DNA from: Marinobacter sp.
GTDB taxonomy: Bacteria; Pseudomonadota; Gammaproteobacteria; Pseudomonadales; Oleiphilaceae
Length of the DNA: 63,623 nt
Assembly (NCBI GenBank): GCA_022014155.1
Contig: JAKLLS010000004.1
Location: 1-63,623 of the forward strand
Direction: 5' to 3'
The notes under the pieces were generated by a model. That model was not told where the DNA came from, did not search any database, and saw only the letters and a list, made by a program, of their open reading frames with translations. The position numbers and the translations under genes are program-made. Shown here piece by piece: positions 28,276-38,568 of the stretch. The stretch's first letter is position 1; each line of letters opens with the position of its first letter.

Positions 28276-29415
28276 TTACAGGCCGTATGTTGTCGGGTCG
28301 ACCTTGGAGAGGATCTCGGATTCGTACAGCGCCACAATGGCCTCTTCACTGCCTTCAGACTCTGCAATCAGCCGTTCCCACTTATCAACCAGAGCTTCGA
28401 AACGGGCAATCTTTTCTTCCGCACCCACAATATCGAAACGCTCTTCTGAGCTGGCGGCCGCAGTCACGAGATCCTGCGCCTTGAACTCATCGGTACTGGC
28501 AATCAGTGCATCGGAAGGCTCAACAATTTTCAGGTCATTCTCACGGGCAACAGACTTACCTTCTTCAACCATTTCCACCCAGCGAGCAGTGGTTCTCACG
28601 TTGGCTACGATTGACGCTTTCATCAATGCCTCGCGATCATCCACTGACAGACCTTGCCAGACATTGTTCTTGACTGAATGATTGGCCAGAGAATGGAAGG
28701 TACCCATGTCCAACAGGGTGATGTGCGAGATGACTTCGCCCAGATTGAAGGAAATCACATCAGAGATAGACGTCACCGTGCCGTCAATGACACGCTGGGA
28801 CAACGCCTCGAACGCCTCGCCTGTCGTCATGGTGACCGCTTTGCCACCCATGGCCTCGACCCAGCGCGCATGTTGCGGTGTTGCAGTGCGCAGGCGCAGT
28901 CCATCCAGGTCTTCCGGCTTGGTCACAGGAGCTGTCGTCAGGAGGCTGTAGGGGTTGGCGTGGGAGTTGGTGTAGACCACACCCAGTTTCTTGAATTCGC
29001 TTTGGCAATCATCACAGGTAACAACGTATTCCGTCATCGCGGCCGCGGTCACCTGGGGATTGCGGTGTCCCATCATGGACAAATCACCCACCAGATTGAA
29101 ATTCGGCAGGTCTGCCGGGAAATAAGATGGCAAGAAAAGACCAACTTCCACCATACCGCTAAGAATTGCAGCACGCATATTGCCCAGAGTGGTAATTTCG
29201 GTGCCGAACAGACGACCACTCAGGTTGCCGTTCGAGTACTCCGGCAACAGTTCCTGGAAATCTGTATACAGCGGATCATGGGCAGGATGAAGGGGCGGCA
29301 AACCGGAAGCTAAACGAAGCTCCCTGGCGGAAACACCTGAAACGAGGGTTGCTGCAAGGACGACACCGCACAGTATGTTGGCGGCAGTTTTCATGGAAGG
29401 TAATGTTATTGTCAT
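28276..29415 (-). CDS. dctP: TRAP transporter substrate-binding protein (DctP)
   Basis: Signal peptide MKTAANILCGVVLAATLVSGVSA; DLDGLRLRTATPQHARWVEAMGGKAVTMTTGEAFEALSQRVIDGTV; start could be 29394. Confidence 0.88.
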   Translation of the reverse strand: MTITLPSMKTAANILCGVVLAATLVSGVSARELRLASGLPPLHPAHDPLYTDFQELLPEYSNGNLSGRLFGTEITTLGNMRAAILSGMVEVGLFLPSYFPADLPNFNLVGDLSMMGHRNPQVTAAAMTEYVVTCDDCQSEFKKLGVVYTNSHANPYSLLTTAPVTKPEDLDGLRLRTATPQHARWVEAMGGKAVTMTTGEAFEALSQRVIDGTVTSISDVISFNLGEVISHITLLDMGTFHSLANHSVKNNVWQGLSVDDREALMKASIVANVRTTARWVEMVEEGKSVARENDLKIVEPSDALIASTDEFKAQDLVTAAASSEERFDIVGAEEKIARFEALVDKWERLIAESEGSEEAIVALYESEILSKVDPTTYGL

Positions 29416-29558
29416 AATGGTCACCGAGTATAGAAATTCAGTATTGATTGTCTTGTCAGGCCAGCCTGGCGCTCCCAATTTGACCGTCGTCAAGGCAACG
29501 GAGATTCTTTTTCCGTAACCTGCCAAATACGTGTATATCCCTATCCTTTGCTGTCTGC

Positions 29559-29621
29559 AGTATAAGAACTGACAAAAGTCAGGCTCAATAAAAATCACTT
29601 GCTATGTGCACCTGATGCACA
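29559..29621 (-). promoter_or_regulatory. candidate MhpR-dependent promoter of the TRAP operon
   Basis: Minus strand TGTGCATCAGGTGCACA -16 bp- TTGAGC -18 bp- TATACT; operator close to the recalled E. coli MhpR operator GGTGCACCTGGTGCACA. Confidence 0.75.
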
Positions 29622-29636
29622 GCATTTCCCGTGGAC

Positions 29637-29670
29637 AAAAAAAGGGCCAGTTGGACATGTCCAACTGGCC
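29637..29670 (-). terminator. rho-independent terminator of the mhp operon
   Basis: Minus strand 26-bp palindrome GGCCAGTTGGACATGTCCAACTGGCC followed by a T7 run (after one C). Confidence 0.88.
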
Positions 29671-29699
29671 AAACGAGGGGTCACAACAACGCCTCTTAC

Positions 29700-30728
29700 C
29701 TACTTCTCGCTCTGCTTCAGCAGGTCCAACGCAACATCCACAATCATGTCTTCCTGACCACCCACCATGCGGCGGCGGCCAAGCTCCACCAGAATGTCCA
29801 CGGTTTTCAGGCCGTATTTCTGTGCGGCCACCTCGGAGTGGCGCAGGAAGCTGGAGTAAACACCGGCGTAGCCCAGGGCCAGGGTTTCACGATCCACACG
29901 CACCGGGCGATCCTGCAGCGGTCGTACGATGTCATCAGCGGCATCCATCAGCTTGTACAGGTCCGTGCCGTGCTCCCAGCCCAGCTTGTCAAAGGCCGCA
30001 ATGCACACCTCCAATGGAGCGTTACCGGCGCCAGCGCCCTGGCCCGCCAGGGAAGCATCGACACGGTCACACCCTTCTTCTACCGCGACGATGGAGTTGG
30101 CCACACCCAACGCCAGGTTGTGGTGGGCATGAATACCGGTTTCGGTTCTAGGATCCAGCACATCTTTCACGGCCCGGAAGCGGTCGCGGATATCGTTCAT
30201 GTTCATGGCGCCGCCGGAGTCCACCACGTAGATGCAGGTGGCGCCGTAGCTTTCCATCAGCTTCGCCTGCTCAGCCAGACCTTGTGGAGTCTGCATGTGG
30301 CTCATCATCAGAAAGCCCACAGTGTCCATGCCCAGTTTGCGGGCGTGTTCAATGTGCTGTCTGGAGACGTCCGCTTCGGTGCAGTGGGTCGCCACGCGCA
30401 CGATGCGTGCACCGGCGTTGTAGGCGTTGTCCAGGTCGTGGACGGTGCCAATACCGGGCAGCAGCAAGGTCGCGATCCGGGCGTGCTGGATGACTTCCGC
30501 GACCGCCTCGATCCACTCCAGGTCGGTATGAGCGCCAAAACCGTAGTTGAAACTGGAGCCCTGCAGGCCGTCGCCATGGGCTACTTCAATGCTGTCGACT
30601 TTGGCCTGATCCAGCGCCCGTGCGATGTCCTGCACGTTCTTGATGGAGTACTGATGGCGAACGGCATGACTGCCGTCTCGCAGAGTCACATCGGAGATGG
30701 TGAGTTTTTTGCCAGGATTAAAGGTCAT
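29700..30728 (-). CDS. mhpE: 4-hydroxy-2-oxovalerate aldolase
   Basis: [48 protein letters not shown]. Confidence 0.95.
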   Translation of the reverse strand: MTFNPGKKLTISDVTLRDGSHAVRHQYSIKNVQDIARALDQAKVDSIEVAHGDGLQGSSFNYGFGAHTDLEWIEAVAEVIQHARIATLLLPGIGTVHDLDNAYNAGARIVRVATHCTEADVSRQHIEHARKLGMDTVGFLMMSHMQTPQGLAEQAKLMESYGATCIYVVDSGGAMNMNDIRDRFRAVKDVLDPRTETGIHAHHNLALGVANSIVAVEEGCDRVDASLAGQGAGAGNAPLEVCIAAFDKLGWEHGTDLYKLMDAADDIVRPLQDRPVRVDRETLALGYAGVYSSFLRHSEVAAQKYGLKTVDILVELGRRRMVGGQEDMIVDVALDLLKQSEK

Positions 30729-30740
30729 TTGTCAGTCTCC

Positions 30741-31676
30741 TCAGTTGATCAGTGACTCGGCGATGCGCTCGGCAGTGCCAAGGGCTGCGGAGGTCATGAT
30801 GTCGAGGTTGCCGGCGTAGGCCGGGAGGTAATGGGCGGCGCCTTCCACTTCCAGGAACACGGAGGTTTTCAGTCCGCTGAAATGACCAAGCCCCGGTACG
30901 TTGATGGGCTGATCTTCCGGGATCTCGTCAAACTGCACCTTCTGCTTCAGGCGGTAACCCGGAACGTAACTCTGTACAGCAGCGGCCATCTCCTCTACAG
31001 ACTTTTCAACTTCGGCCTTGTCGGCAGCGTCGGACAGCACGTAGACGGTGTCCCGCATCAACAGCGGCGGCTCAGCCGGGTTGAGAATGATGATGGCCTT
31101 GCCCTTGCGGGCACCACCGACCACCTCGATGGCTTTGGAGGTGGTTTCGGTGAACTCGTCGATGTTGGCACGGGTACCCGGGCCAGCGGACTTGCTGGAA
31201 ATCGAAGCGACGATTTCGGCGTAATGTACCTTCGCGATTCGTGACACCGCCGCCACCATGGGAATGGTGGCCTGGCCACCGCAGGTGACCATGTTCACGT
31301 TGCCTTCCTGCAGGTTCTGCTCCAGGTTGACCACCGGTACACAATACGGGCCAATCGCAGCAGGCGTCAGATCAACGATCTTGATGCTTTCCTTGTGGCC
31401 ACGCAGGAACACTTCGTTGTGCCTGTGAGCGCCAGCGGAGGTGGCGTCAAACACGACATCAATGTCGGCAAACTCCGGCATCTTCACCAAGCCGTCCACA
31501 CCCTCGTGGGTGGTGGCCACGCCCATGCGTCTGGCACGGGCCAAGCCGTCGGATTCCGGGTCGATACCTACCATGGCGCCCATCTCAATGTTCCGGCCAT
31601 TGCGCAGGATCTTGATCATCAGGTCGGTACCAATGTTGCCAGAGCCGATGATCGCGGCTTTGATTTTCTTGCTCAT
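30741..31676 (-). CDS. mhpF: acetaldehyde dehydrogenase (acylating)
   Basis: [50 protein letters not shown]...[19 protein letters not shown]. Confidence 0.95.
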   Translation of the reverse strand: MSKKIKAAIIGSGNIGTDLMIKILRNGRNIEMGAMVGIDPESDGLARARRMGVATTHEGVDGLVKMPEFADIDVVFDATSAGAHRHNEVFLRGHKESIKIVDLTPAAIGPYCVPVVNLEQNLQEGNVNMVTCGGQATIPMVAAVSRIAKVHYAEIVASISSKSAGPGTRANIDEFTETTSKAIEVVGGARKGKAIIILNPAEPPLLMRDTVYVLSDAADKAEVEKSVEEMAAAVQSYVPGYRLKQKVQFDEIPEDQPINVPGLGHFSGLKTSVFLEVEGAAHYLPAYAGNLDIMTSAALGTAERIAESLIN

Positions 31677-31706
31677 AACTCGTTTCCTCAGAATATCCAG
31701 TGGGCT

Positions 31707-32501
31707 TTATTCAACACTGAACGACACGCCCACCTGGCCAATGCCTTCAATCACGGCCTCAAACCGGTCACCGGCTGCTACGGGCGACATAGGCCCCAGG
31801 GCACCGGTCAGAATGATGTCGCCTTTACGCAGCGGCTCGCCCAGGGCAGCCATCTTGCGCGCCAGCCAGACGGCAGCGTTGAGCGGGTTGCCCAGGCACT
31901 CTGAACCGTCGCCGGCAGACACTTCTTCGCCATTACGGGTCATGCTCATGGCGGCCTTACGCAAATCCACGCCATCAATACGGCGCGCCGGACCACCCAA
32001 TACAAAGCAACCACTGGAGGCGTTATCCGCCACGGTATCCACAAAACGGATGTTCCAGTTCTCTACCCGGCTGCCGACAATTTCCAGGGCGGGCATGACC
32101 CAGTCCACCGCAGCTACCAGGTCAGCCAGCCCGGTGTCTTCCCGGGTCAGATCATCAGCTAGCACCAGAGCGATCTCCGCCTCCACTTTCGGCTGCAGCA
32201 CCCGGTCAATCGGGACTTCTTCGTTATCGCCGTAGGCCATATCGGCATACAGGGTGCCGAAGTCCGGCTGATTCACACCCAGCTGAGCCTGAACCTTGGG
32301 ATTGGTCAGGCCGATCTTGCGCCCAACCACGCGTGCCCCGTTGGCGCAGGCGTGAGCCACGTTCAGCCGCTGGATCTGATAGGCTGCTTCGGCGTTGTCT
32401 TCGCCAATGCGCTCACGCAGTGGGGCGATCGGCTCGCCGGTCTGCTCGGCGATTCGAAGAGACTCGGCAATCACCTCCAGAGCTTTGCTATCAATAGTCA
32501 T
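31707..32501 (-). CDS. mhpD: 2-keto-4-pentenoate hydratase
   Basis: [41 protein letters not shown]. Confidence 0.93.
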   Translation of the reverse strand: MTIDSKALEVIAESLRIAEQTGEPIAPLRERIGEDNAEAAYQIQRLNVAHACANGARVVGRKIGLTNPKVQAQLGVNQPDFGTLYADMAYGDNEEVPIDRVLQPKVEAEIALVLADDLTREDTGLADLVAAVDWVMPALEIVGSRVENWNIRFVDTVADNASSGCFVLGGPARRIDGVDLRKAAMSMTRNGEEVSAGDGSECLGNPLNAAVWLARKMAALGEPLRKGDIILTGALGPMSPVAAGDRFEAVIEGIGQVGVSFSVE

Positions 32502-32548
32502 AGTGTTCCCCGGTGGACAAAACCTTCAGTGAATGAAATTCCCGCACC

Positions 32549-33415
32549 TCAGATACCGTGCTTGAGGAAATCCAGAACCATGCGATTGAACTTGTCGGCG
32601 TACTCCCACTGCACCCAGTGGCCGCATCGGTTGAAGATGTGGAGTTCGGCACGCTGAAGTCCGTTGACCAGGCGAATACCGGTGTCCATGGGTACGAAGC
32701 GATCATCGCGGCCCCAGACGATCAGGGTCTCATTGGCGATCTCGCCCAGTCGGTGTCCCACATCCGGGAATTGCTTCGGGTTGGCCTGAGAGCTCTTCAC
32801 GAAGTTCTCCAGGTGATCCCTGCGGGCCAGGATGTTGTCCAGGCGCGTCTGGAACAGTTCTTCGGTCAGATTGCTGGTATCGAACACGAAGATGTCCATC
32901 ATCTCCTTGAGGTTTTCCATGGTCGGATCACGGTACAGCTTGCCGATACGCTTGATGCCCTCTGCCGGCATGGGCGTGAACAGACTGCCACCACCAGTAC
33001 CGCCCCCCATCAGGATCAGCTTGTCCACGTGCTCCGGGTACTCCAGTGCAAACGCCACGGCACTGTGACCGCCCATGGAGTTACCGATGATGTGAATCCT
33101 GTTCAGATCCAGAGCATCCACCAGCCCCTTCAGAACGCGGGCATTGAGATGTGAACGGGAGCTGTCGTTGACGATGGTGTCACTCTTGCTCCAGCCCGGG
33201 CTGTCCATCAGGATCACCCGATAGCCGGCGTCGGTCAGCGGCTGGATATTGCGGTTGAAGTTGGCCCAACCACTGGCACCCGGCCCGGAGCCGTGCAGCA
33301 TCACCACAACTTCTTCACCTGATTCGGTGTCGTTGTAGTGGATGTTCAGGTCGGCATCGCCTTCCCTGATGGATACAAATTTACTGGTGCCTTCTTCGGT
33401 CCATTGCTGAGTCAT
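32549..33415 (-). CDS. mhpC: 2-hydroxy-6-oxonona-2,4-dienedioate hydrolase
   Basis: alpha/beta hydrolase; [49 protein letters not shown] nucleophile elbow. Confidence 0.93.
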   Translation of the reverse strand: MTQQWTEEGTSKFVSIREGDADLNIHYNDTESGEEVVVMLHGSGPGASGWANFNRNIQPLTDAGYRVILMDSPGWSKSDTIVNDSSRSHLNARVLKGLVDALDLNRIHIIGNSMGGHSAVAFALEYPEHVDKLILMGGGTGGGSLFTPMPAEGIKRIGKLYRDPTMENLKEMMDIFVFDTSNLTEELFQTRLDNILARRDHLENFVKSSQANPKQFPDVGHRLGEIANETLIVWGRDDRFVPMDTGIRLVNGLQRAELHIFNRCGHWVQWEYADKFNRMVLDFLKHGI

Positions 33416-33460
33416 GTTTACTCACCTCGTATCTGGTATGTGTCGCCGCTTGACCGTGCC

Positions 33461-34402
33461 TTACACCATCGTGGCGCTAAGCGCTCCGAATCCTGCAATC
33501 CACTCAGGAATCGGGCGGTAGTAACGTGCGCTTTCACGGTAAGGACCAATAGCGGCCATGGCGGCGGCTGCCGCTACCCAGGCCTTGACCTCGTGGGTGG
33601 ACTTGCCGGCCTTCTCGGAAACCTCCTGATTGCTCACCGAATCCAGTTCGAACGTTCGATTCGCCCCCAGAAGGTCTAGGAACCACTGATCCCACTCCGG
33701 ATTCAGCGGATGGAGCGTGTTCTGATCTTCAGTAAAACGACGGGCAGCCTCGATGACCCGTTTGGTACGGGCTTCCCGCTCCTTCGCCGGAAGATCCCGA
33801 CCACTGCCCAGCAGGCGGTCTTTCATGTGGTCATTGGCCGTTGCCAACTCCGGCACTGGCGGCTGATGGGACAGACCACCGGAACCAATGATCAGCACCC
33901 GTTTGTGCAATGACGCTGCGTAGCGACCCAGGGCATCACCCAACAGGCGTGCACGCTCGAACGACGGCAATGGCACGGCCACCGAGTTGATAAACACCGG
34001 AATCACCGGGACCCTGTCCAGTCCGCCCAGCAAAAACTCAAGAGGCTGCGCAAATCCGTGGTCCACCTGCATCTTGTGAGACAGGGCCACATCCACACCG
34101 GCATCCATAACAGACTGTATGGCAGCCTCGGCCAGATCACCCGGCACCGACAGTTCACCCTCGGCAGAGCCAAAGTCACCGATGGCATAGGCACGGGTGC
34201 CAATACAGAACGGCGGCATGATGTCGTAGAAGAATCCGTTGTAATGATCCGGAGCAAACAGAATCACCAGTTCAGGATCAAATTCTGCAATCTGTTCCCG
34301 CGCCGTTGCCACCACACCGCTGACTTCGTCGAGTACGGACTGTTCCGGATCAACAAAGCCCACCAGGGGGGTGTGAGACAAGCACTGCAAAAGTGCCGAC
34401 AT
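33461..34402 (-). CDS. mhpB: 3-carboxyethylcatechol 2,3-dioxygenase
   Basis: [31 protein letters not shown]...[24 protein letters not shown] (LigB-type extradiol); start inward of ORF-track 34471. Confidence 0.94.
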   Translation of the reverse strand: MSALLQCLSHTPLVGFVDPEQSVLDEVSGVVATAREQIAEFDPELVILFAPDHYNGFFYDIMPPFCIGTRAYAIGDFGSAEGELSVPGDLAEAAIQSVMDAGVDVALSHKMQVDHGFAQPLEFLLGGLDRVPVIPVFINSVAVPLPSFERARLLGDALGRYAASLHKRVLIIGSGGLSHQPPVPELATANDHMKDRLLGSGRDLPAKEREARTKRVIEAARRFTEDQNTLHPLNPEWDQWFLDLLGANRTFELDSVSNQEVSEKAGKSTHEVKAWVAAAAAMAAIGPYRESARYYRPIPEWIAGFGALSATMV

Positions 34403-34403
34403 A

Positions 34404-36083
34404 TCAGGCCACCTCACTATTGGGTGACCGATCGGTGCTTTTCGCATGTTGCGGCAATGCCTTGAGCACACTCAGGTATTCGTCGGTCACATCGCCCAGT
34501 GTCTGGGGAATCGCTACCGCGCCCACGAAACGATCCGGTCGCAATACGGCCACCGAAGCGGGGAACCGGCCAAACCATTCCTTGAGTCGACCCTGAGTGT
34601 CACCGACACGAATCACTTCGTCAGAGACATCACTGGGGCAACGCAGCTGAACGTCGGGCACCACCTGGATAAAGCGGGTTCCCAGGGCCTTCCAGGCATC
34701 CACCTGCTCCCGGGTCAGACCCCAGGTAGGGTCAGCACCCCAGGCAATAACCGCAAAACCATCGCCGATAACATCATCCAACAAGCCTTCCTCGCCGGAC
34801 TCACGGACAACACGGGGCTGGATAAACATCTTGCCCACGGGGGAATCCTTGACACCCTTTTTAACTTCCACCTGGGCGCCGTTCTCATACTTGGGCATCG
34901 GCTTGAAGCGCATCTCAAGGAAATATCGTTTTACCGGGGGGATATACCCCATCATCCAGGACAGCCCGTCACGCAGCGCCCCCTGCCAACGCTTGGGAGG
35001 AGCCAGCACATGACCCGCCATGACCGACAGGTCGATCATCGCCCGGGCATGATCCCTACGCTCGATCTCATACGTGTCGAGCAGCTCGGGGCCGGCCTTG
35101 CCCTGGACCACCAGCGACAGCTTCCACGCCAGGTTGAAAGCATCCCGCATACCACTGTTGTAACCCTGCCCCTGCCAGACCGGCATGATATGGGCCGCAT
35201 CACCTGCCAGCAGAATCCTGTCCTTGCGGAACTGTCCGGCAAGGCGGGCGTTATGGGTGTATACGCGGCTTCTGATCAGTTCAACGTTATCGGGGTTCGG
35301 GATGACCTTGCGCAACAGTTCACGCATGTTCTCCGGTTTACTGAGCTGCTCTTCCGTTTCACCCGGCATCACCATAAATTCAAAGCGACGGGTAGCGTGG
35401 GGCAACGCTGCAGATACATAAGGCCGCTCCGGATCGGCGCACAGATAAACGTTTGGCGTTGCCAGAGGATCGTTTGCGATATCCACCACGATCCACTGGT
35501 TCGGTGCGGTTTTACCGTCAAAGCTGATGCCCAGGGCGCGGCGCACATAACTATTGCCGCCATCACAGGCAATCAGGTAATCGGCCCGAATCGATTCTTT
35601 CTGGCCTTCGGGACCGTCAGCGACAAGCGTTACGCCGTCGGCATCCTGCTCAAACTCCTGGACATCCCGCGAGAACAGGACCTGCACATTCTCAAAACGA
35701 CCCAGGCCGCGATGCAGTACCGCATCCACCTGCGGCTGGATAAACGCATTCCTCCGGGACCAACCGAACTCGTCGGTCATCGGCTGAATATCCGCAAAAC
35801 AGCGCCCCTTCGGCGTCAGGAACCTCATGGCATGGTAAGGTGTGGTGTGAGGCAACACGTCATCAATCAGCCCGATGGACTGAATCGTGCGCAGTGACTC
35901 ATCATCGATACCAATGGCCCGGGGGTAATCGATCAGCTCGTCGAGCTTTTCAATCACCACGACCTCCACCCCGGCCTGGCCAAGATAGTTGGCGATGGTC
36001 AGACCAACGGGACCGGCACCCAGGATGGCCACTTTGCCGGTATAATCGGGAGAAACCTTGCTTGTTTTTTGGGAACTTTTCAT
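34404..36083 (-). CDS. mhpA: 3-(3-hydroxyphenyl)propionate hydroxylase
   Basis: FAD monooxygenase [85 protein letters not shown]. Confidence 0.94.
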   Translation of the reverse strand: MKSSQKTSKVSPDYTGKVAILGAGPVGLTIANYLGQAGVEVVVIEKLDELIDYPRAIGIDDESLRTIQSIGLIDDVLPHTTPYHAMRFLTPKGRCFADIQPMTDEFGWSRRNAFIQPQVDAVLHRGLGRFENVQVLFSRDVQEFEQDADGVTLVADGPEGQKESIRADYLIACDGGNSYVRRALGISFDGKTAPNQWIVVDIANDPLATPNVYLCADPERPYVSAALPHATRRFEFMVMPGETEEQLSKPENMRELLRKVIPNPDNVELIRSRVYTHNARLAGQFRKDRILLAGDAAHIMPVWQGQGYNSGMRDAFNLAWKLSLVVQGKAGPELLDTYEIERRDHARAMIDLSVMAGHVLAPPKRWQGALRDGLSWMMGYIPPVKRYFLEMRFKPMPKYENGAQVEVKKGVKDSPVGKMFIQPRVVRESGEEGLLDDVIGDGFAVIAWGADPTWGLTREQVDAWKALGTRFIQVVPDVQLRCPSDVSDEVIRVGDTQGRLKEWFGRFPASVAVLRPDRFVGAVAIPQTLGDVTDEYLSVLKALPQHAKSTDRSPNSEVA

Positions 36084-36195
36084 AAGAACACCTTGCTAAG
36101 CAGAAGCTCGAGAGCTCTGGATTTGGCTACCCAGCCCGAGGTCCGGGTTTGCTCGCTGAGTTAGGCTAAAATTGTCATTTGTCATTGTCGCAAGC

Positions 36196-36258
36196 AGTAT
36201 AAAAATCAGTCTGAACTGCCCTCAACGAAAACCAGAGGCTCAGTGCACATAGTGCACC
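36196..36258 (-). promoter_or_regulatory. candidate MhpR-dependent promoter of mhpA
   Basis: Minus strand GGTGCACTATGTGCACT -16 bp- TTGAGG -18 bp- TATACT; in the mhpA/mhpR intergenic region. Confidence 0.8.
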
Positions 36259-36280
36259 GGCCCATCAGGTCGAAATCCGA

Positions 36281-37078
36281 ATGGAACCGAGATCAACTGC
36301 CAGCTACAAAACTGTCCGCGGGCTGACCCGGGGACTGACCCTACTTAACGCTCTCAACCGTGAGCTGGTGGGCGCCACACCATCACGACTGTCAGAAATG
36401 ACAGGCATACACAGGACAACCGTGCGGCGACTGCTGGAGACGTTGCAAAGCGAGGGCTATGTTCGCCGTAGCCCGTCCGATGACACCTATCGACTGACCA
36501 TGCGGGTGCGGGAACTGAGCGAAGGCTTCAGGGATGAACACTGGATATCCGCCGTGGCGGCTCCGTTACTGGGGAAACTGCTCAATGAAGTGCTGTGGCC
36601 AACGGATCTTGGCACACTGGATGTGGACGCGATGATCATCCGGGAAACCACCCACCGGTTCAGCCGGCTGTCCTTTCACCGCTCCATGGTTGGTCGACGA
36701 CTTCCCATTCTGGAGACAGCCCTGGGGCTGGCTTATATCGCCTTCTGTCCAGAGAAAGAACGAAAAGAACTCATCGCCTTGTTAGCCAGCCGTGATGACC
36801 GGGAAGGAGAGATCGCAAGAGACGCCAGGGCCGTTGAGAACCTGATTCTCAGGACCCAGCGCAAAGGCTTCGGAGAGAACTTCATGAACTGGAGCGAGGA
36901 GGAAAGAATAGCCTCCATTGCCATCCCCATCCGGTCAGGAGAAGAGGTGCTGGCTTGTCTGAATCTTGTTTACATTGCTGAAGCAATGTCCATTGATGAA
37001 GCCGCCAAAAAGTACCTTCCTGCAATGGAGAAGATCAGAGACAAGATTGAACGCAAGTTATCGAGCCCACCGAAATGA
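36281..37078 (+). CDS. mhpR: IclR-family regulator of the mhp genes
   Basis: IclR HTH: KTVRGLTRGLTLLNALNRELVGATPSRLSEMTGIHRTTVRRLLETLQSEGYVRR; divergent to mhpA. Confidence 0.88.
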   Translation: MEPRSTASYKTVRGLTRGLTLLNALNRELVGATPSRLSEMTGIHRTTVRRLLETLQSEGYVRRSPSDDTYRLTMRVRELSEGFRDEHWISAVAAPLLGKLLNEVLWPTDLGTLDVDAMIIRETTHRFSRLSFHRSMVGRRLPILETALGLAYIAFCPEKERKELIALLASRDDREGEIARDARAVENLILRTQRKGFGENFMNWSEEERIASIAIPIRSGEEVLACLNLVYIAEAMSIDEAAKKYLPAMEKIRDKIERKLSSPPK

Positions 37079-37110
37079 GCTCAGCAATAACAATTGTGTA
37101 CTGAGGGGAC

Positions 37111-38418
37111 TCACCCCTCACTCGTCAACCGCGCAACCACCGCCGCCAGATCCGTCATGCCTTTCTCCACCTGCTGAATGCCGCTGGCAACGCCAGATAT
37201 CTCGCCGGAACTGCGGCGGGACAGTTCGGACACCCCAGCCATACTGGAACGCAAAGACTCAATCAAATGGCTGTTCTTGCCCACCACTGCGGATATCTCT
37301 TCCAATGAATGGGCGGTTTTGGCCGCCAGTTGACGCACCTCGTCCGCGACCACCGCGAAGCCCCGGCCCATTTCGCCGGCACGGGCGGCTTCAATGGCTG
37401 CGTTCAACGCCAACAGATTGGTCTGTTCTGCCACGGTGCGGATGGTGCTGACGATGTTGCCAATCTGTTCGGCCTGGGCTTCCAGATCCCGACTCACTCC
37501 GGCGGCGCTGGACACTTCCGCCAGGGTGGACTCCGAGGTTTCCACAGCGACAGCAAGGGCACGGTTTGCCTCAGCAGCGATCTGTGACGTTTCTTCAGAT
37601 GTGGACGCTGCAACTTCAGCAGCCTCCCGGGCGTTGTTCACCCGGGCGGTGATGTCAGCGGCGAATTTGATCACCTTGTAGACCTGTCCGCCGGCATCCA
37701 CTACCGGGCTGTAAGTCGCCTCCAGCCAGATACTTCGCCCGCTTTTGTCCCTGCGTTCAAACTGACCGGAAAAATTCTCTCCCCGAGCCAGGCGGCTCCA
37801 GAAATCGGGGTTGTCGCGATAGAAGTCATCGAAACAGAACATCTTGTGATGCTGATGGAGGATTTCGTCTCTGCTGTAGCCGGTGGTGGTCAGAAAATTG
37901 TCATTGGCTTCCAGTATCTCACCATCTGGCGTGAACTTGATCACCGCCATATAGCGGTTAATCGCTTCCAGCATGGCGCTGTCATCCGCGACTTTATCCT
38001 GTGCCGCAGTGGCGTCACGAGCAATTTTGACGACCTTGCAAACCTGCCCGTCCTCACCTGTTACGGGGAAATAAGTGGCCTCCAGCCACACCCGGCTACC
38101 GTCTTTGGCGTAGCGGGGGAATATTCCCTGCTGCGAGATACCTCGCCCCAGATCATCCCAGAAGCGTTTGTATTCCGCGGATGAGGCATAACTGGAATCG
38201 CACAACAGACGGTGGTGCTTACCAGTCAGATCCTGGCGCTGGTAACCCACAACGGACAACAGGATATCGTTGGCCGACTCGACAATCCCGGAACGACTGA
38301 ATTCGATGTACCCGATCTGAGAGCTGATGGCATCCAGGATCTGCTTCATCCTGGTGTAGTCGTTCCGCGAAACTTCCAGCTGTTCCGTCAATTCTGCAAT
38401 GCGATGGCGACCGAACAT
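37111..38418 (-). CDS. soluble PAS-PAS methyl-accepting chemotaxis protein (BdlA-like)
   Basis: Two PAS/PAC units ([48 protein letters not shown]); no [41 protein letters not shown]. Confidence 0.88.
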   Translation of the reverse strand: MFGRHRIAELTEQLEVSRNDYTRMKQILDAISSQIGYIEFSRSGIVESANDILLSVVGYQRQDLTGKHHRLLCDSSYASSAEYKRFWDDLGRGISQQGIFPRYAKDGSRVWLEATYFPVTGEDGQVCKVVKIARDATAAQDKVADDSAMLEAINRYMAVIKFTPDGEILEANDNFLTTTGYSRDEILHQHHKMFCFDDFYRDNPDFWSRLARGENFSGQFERRDKSGRSIWLEATYSPVVDAGGQVYKVIKFAADITARVNNAREAAEVAASTSEETSQIAAEANRALAVAVETSESTLAEVSSAAGVSRDLEAQAEQIGNIVSTIRTVAEQTNLLALNAAIEAARAGEMGRGFAVVADEVRQLAAKTAHSLEEISAVVGKNSHLIESLRSSMAGVSELSRRSSGEISGVASGIQQVEKGMTDLAAVVARLTSEG

Positions 38419-38568
38419 GTCGTGCCCTCCGTGATTAATGTGAGAAATCCATTGATTCCAATATAACCACTAAGTAGGGGAAACTACGTAGCTTAAAGTA
38501 GGTGTCGCGATACGAATTGTAAACAAAGACGACAGTTCTTCAGTGCAACCAGATGTTCGCCAGTCGCT

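Noticed and set aside
34446-35897. 483-aa plus-strand ORF
   Set aside because: Antisense shadow of mhpA; low-complexity His/Gln/Arg-rich translation.
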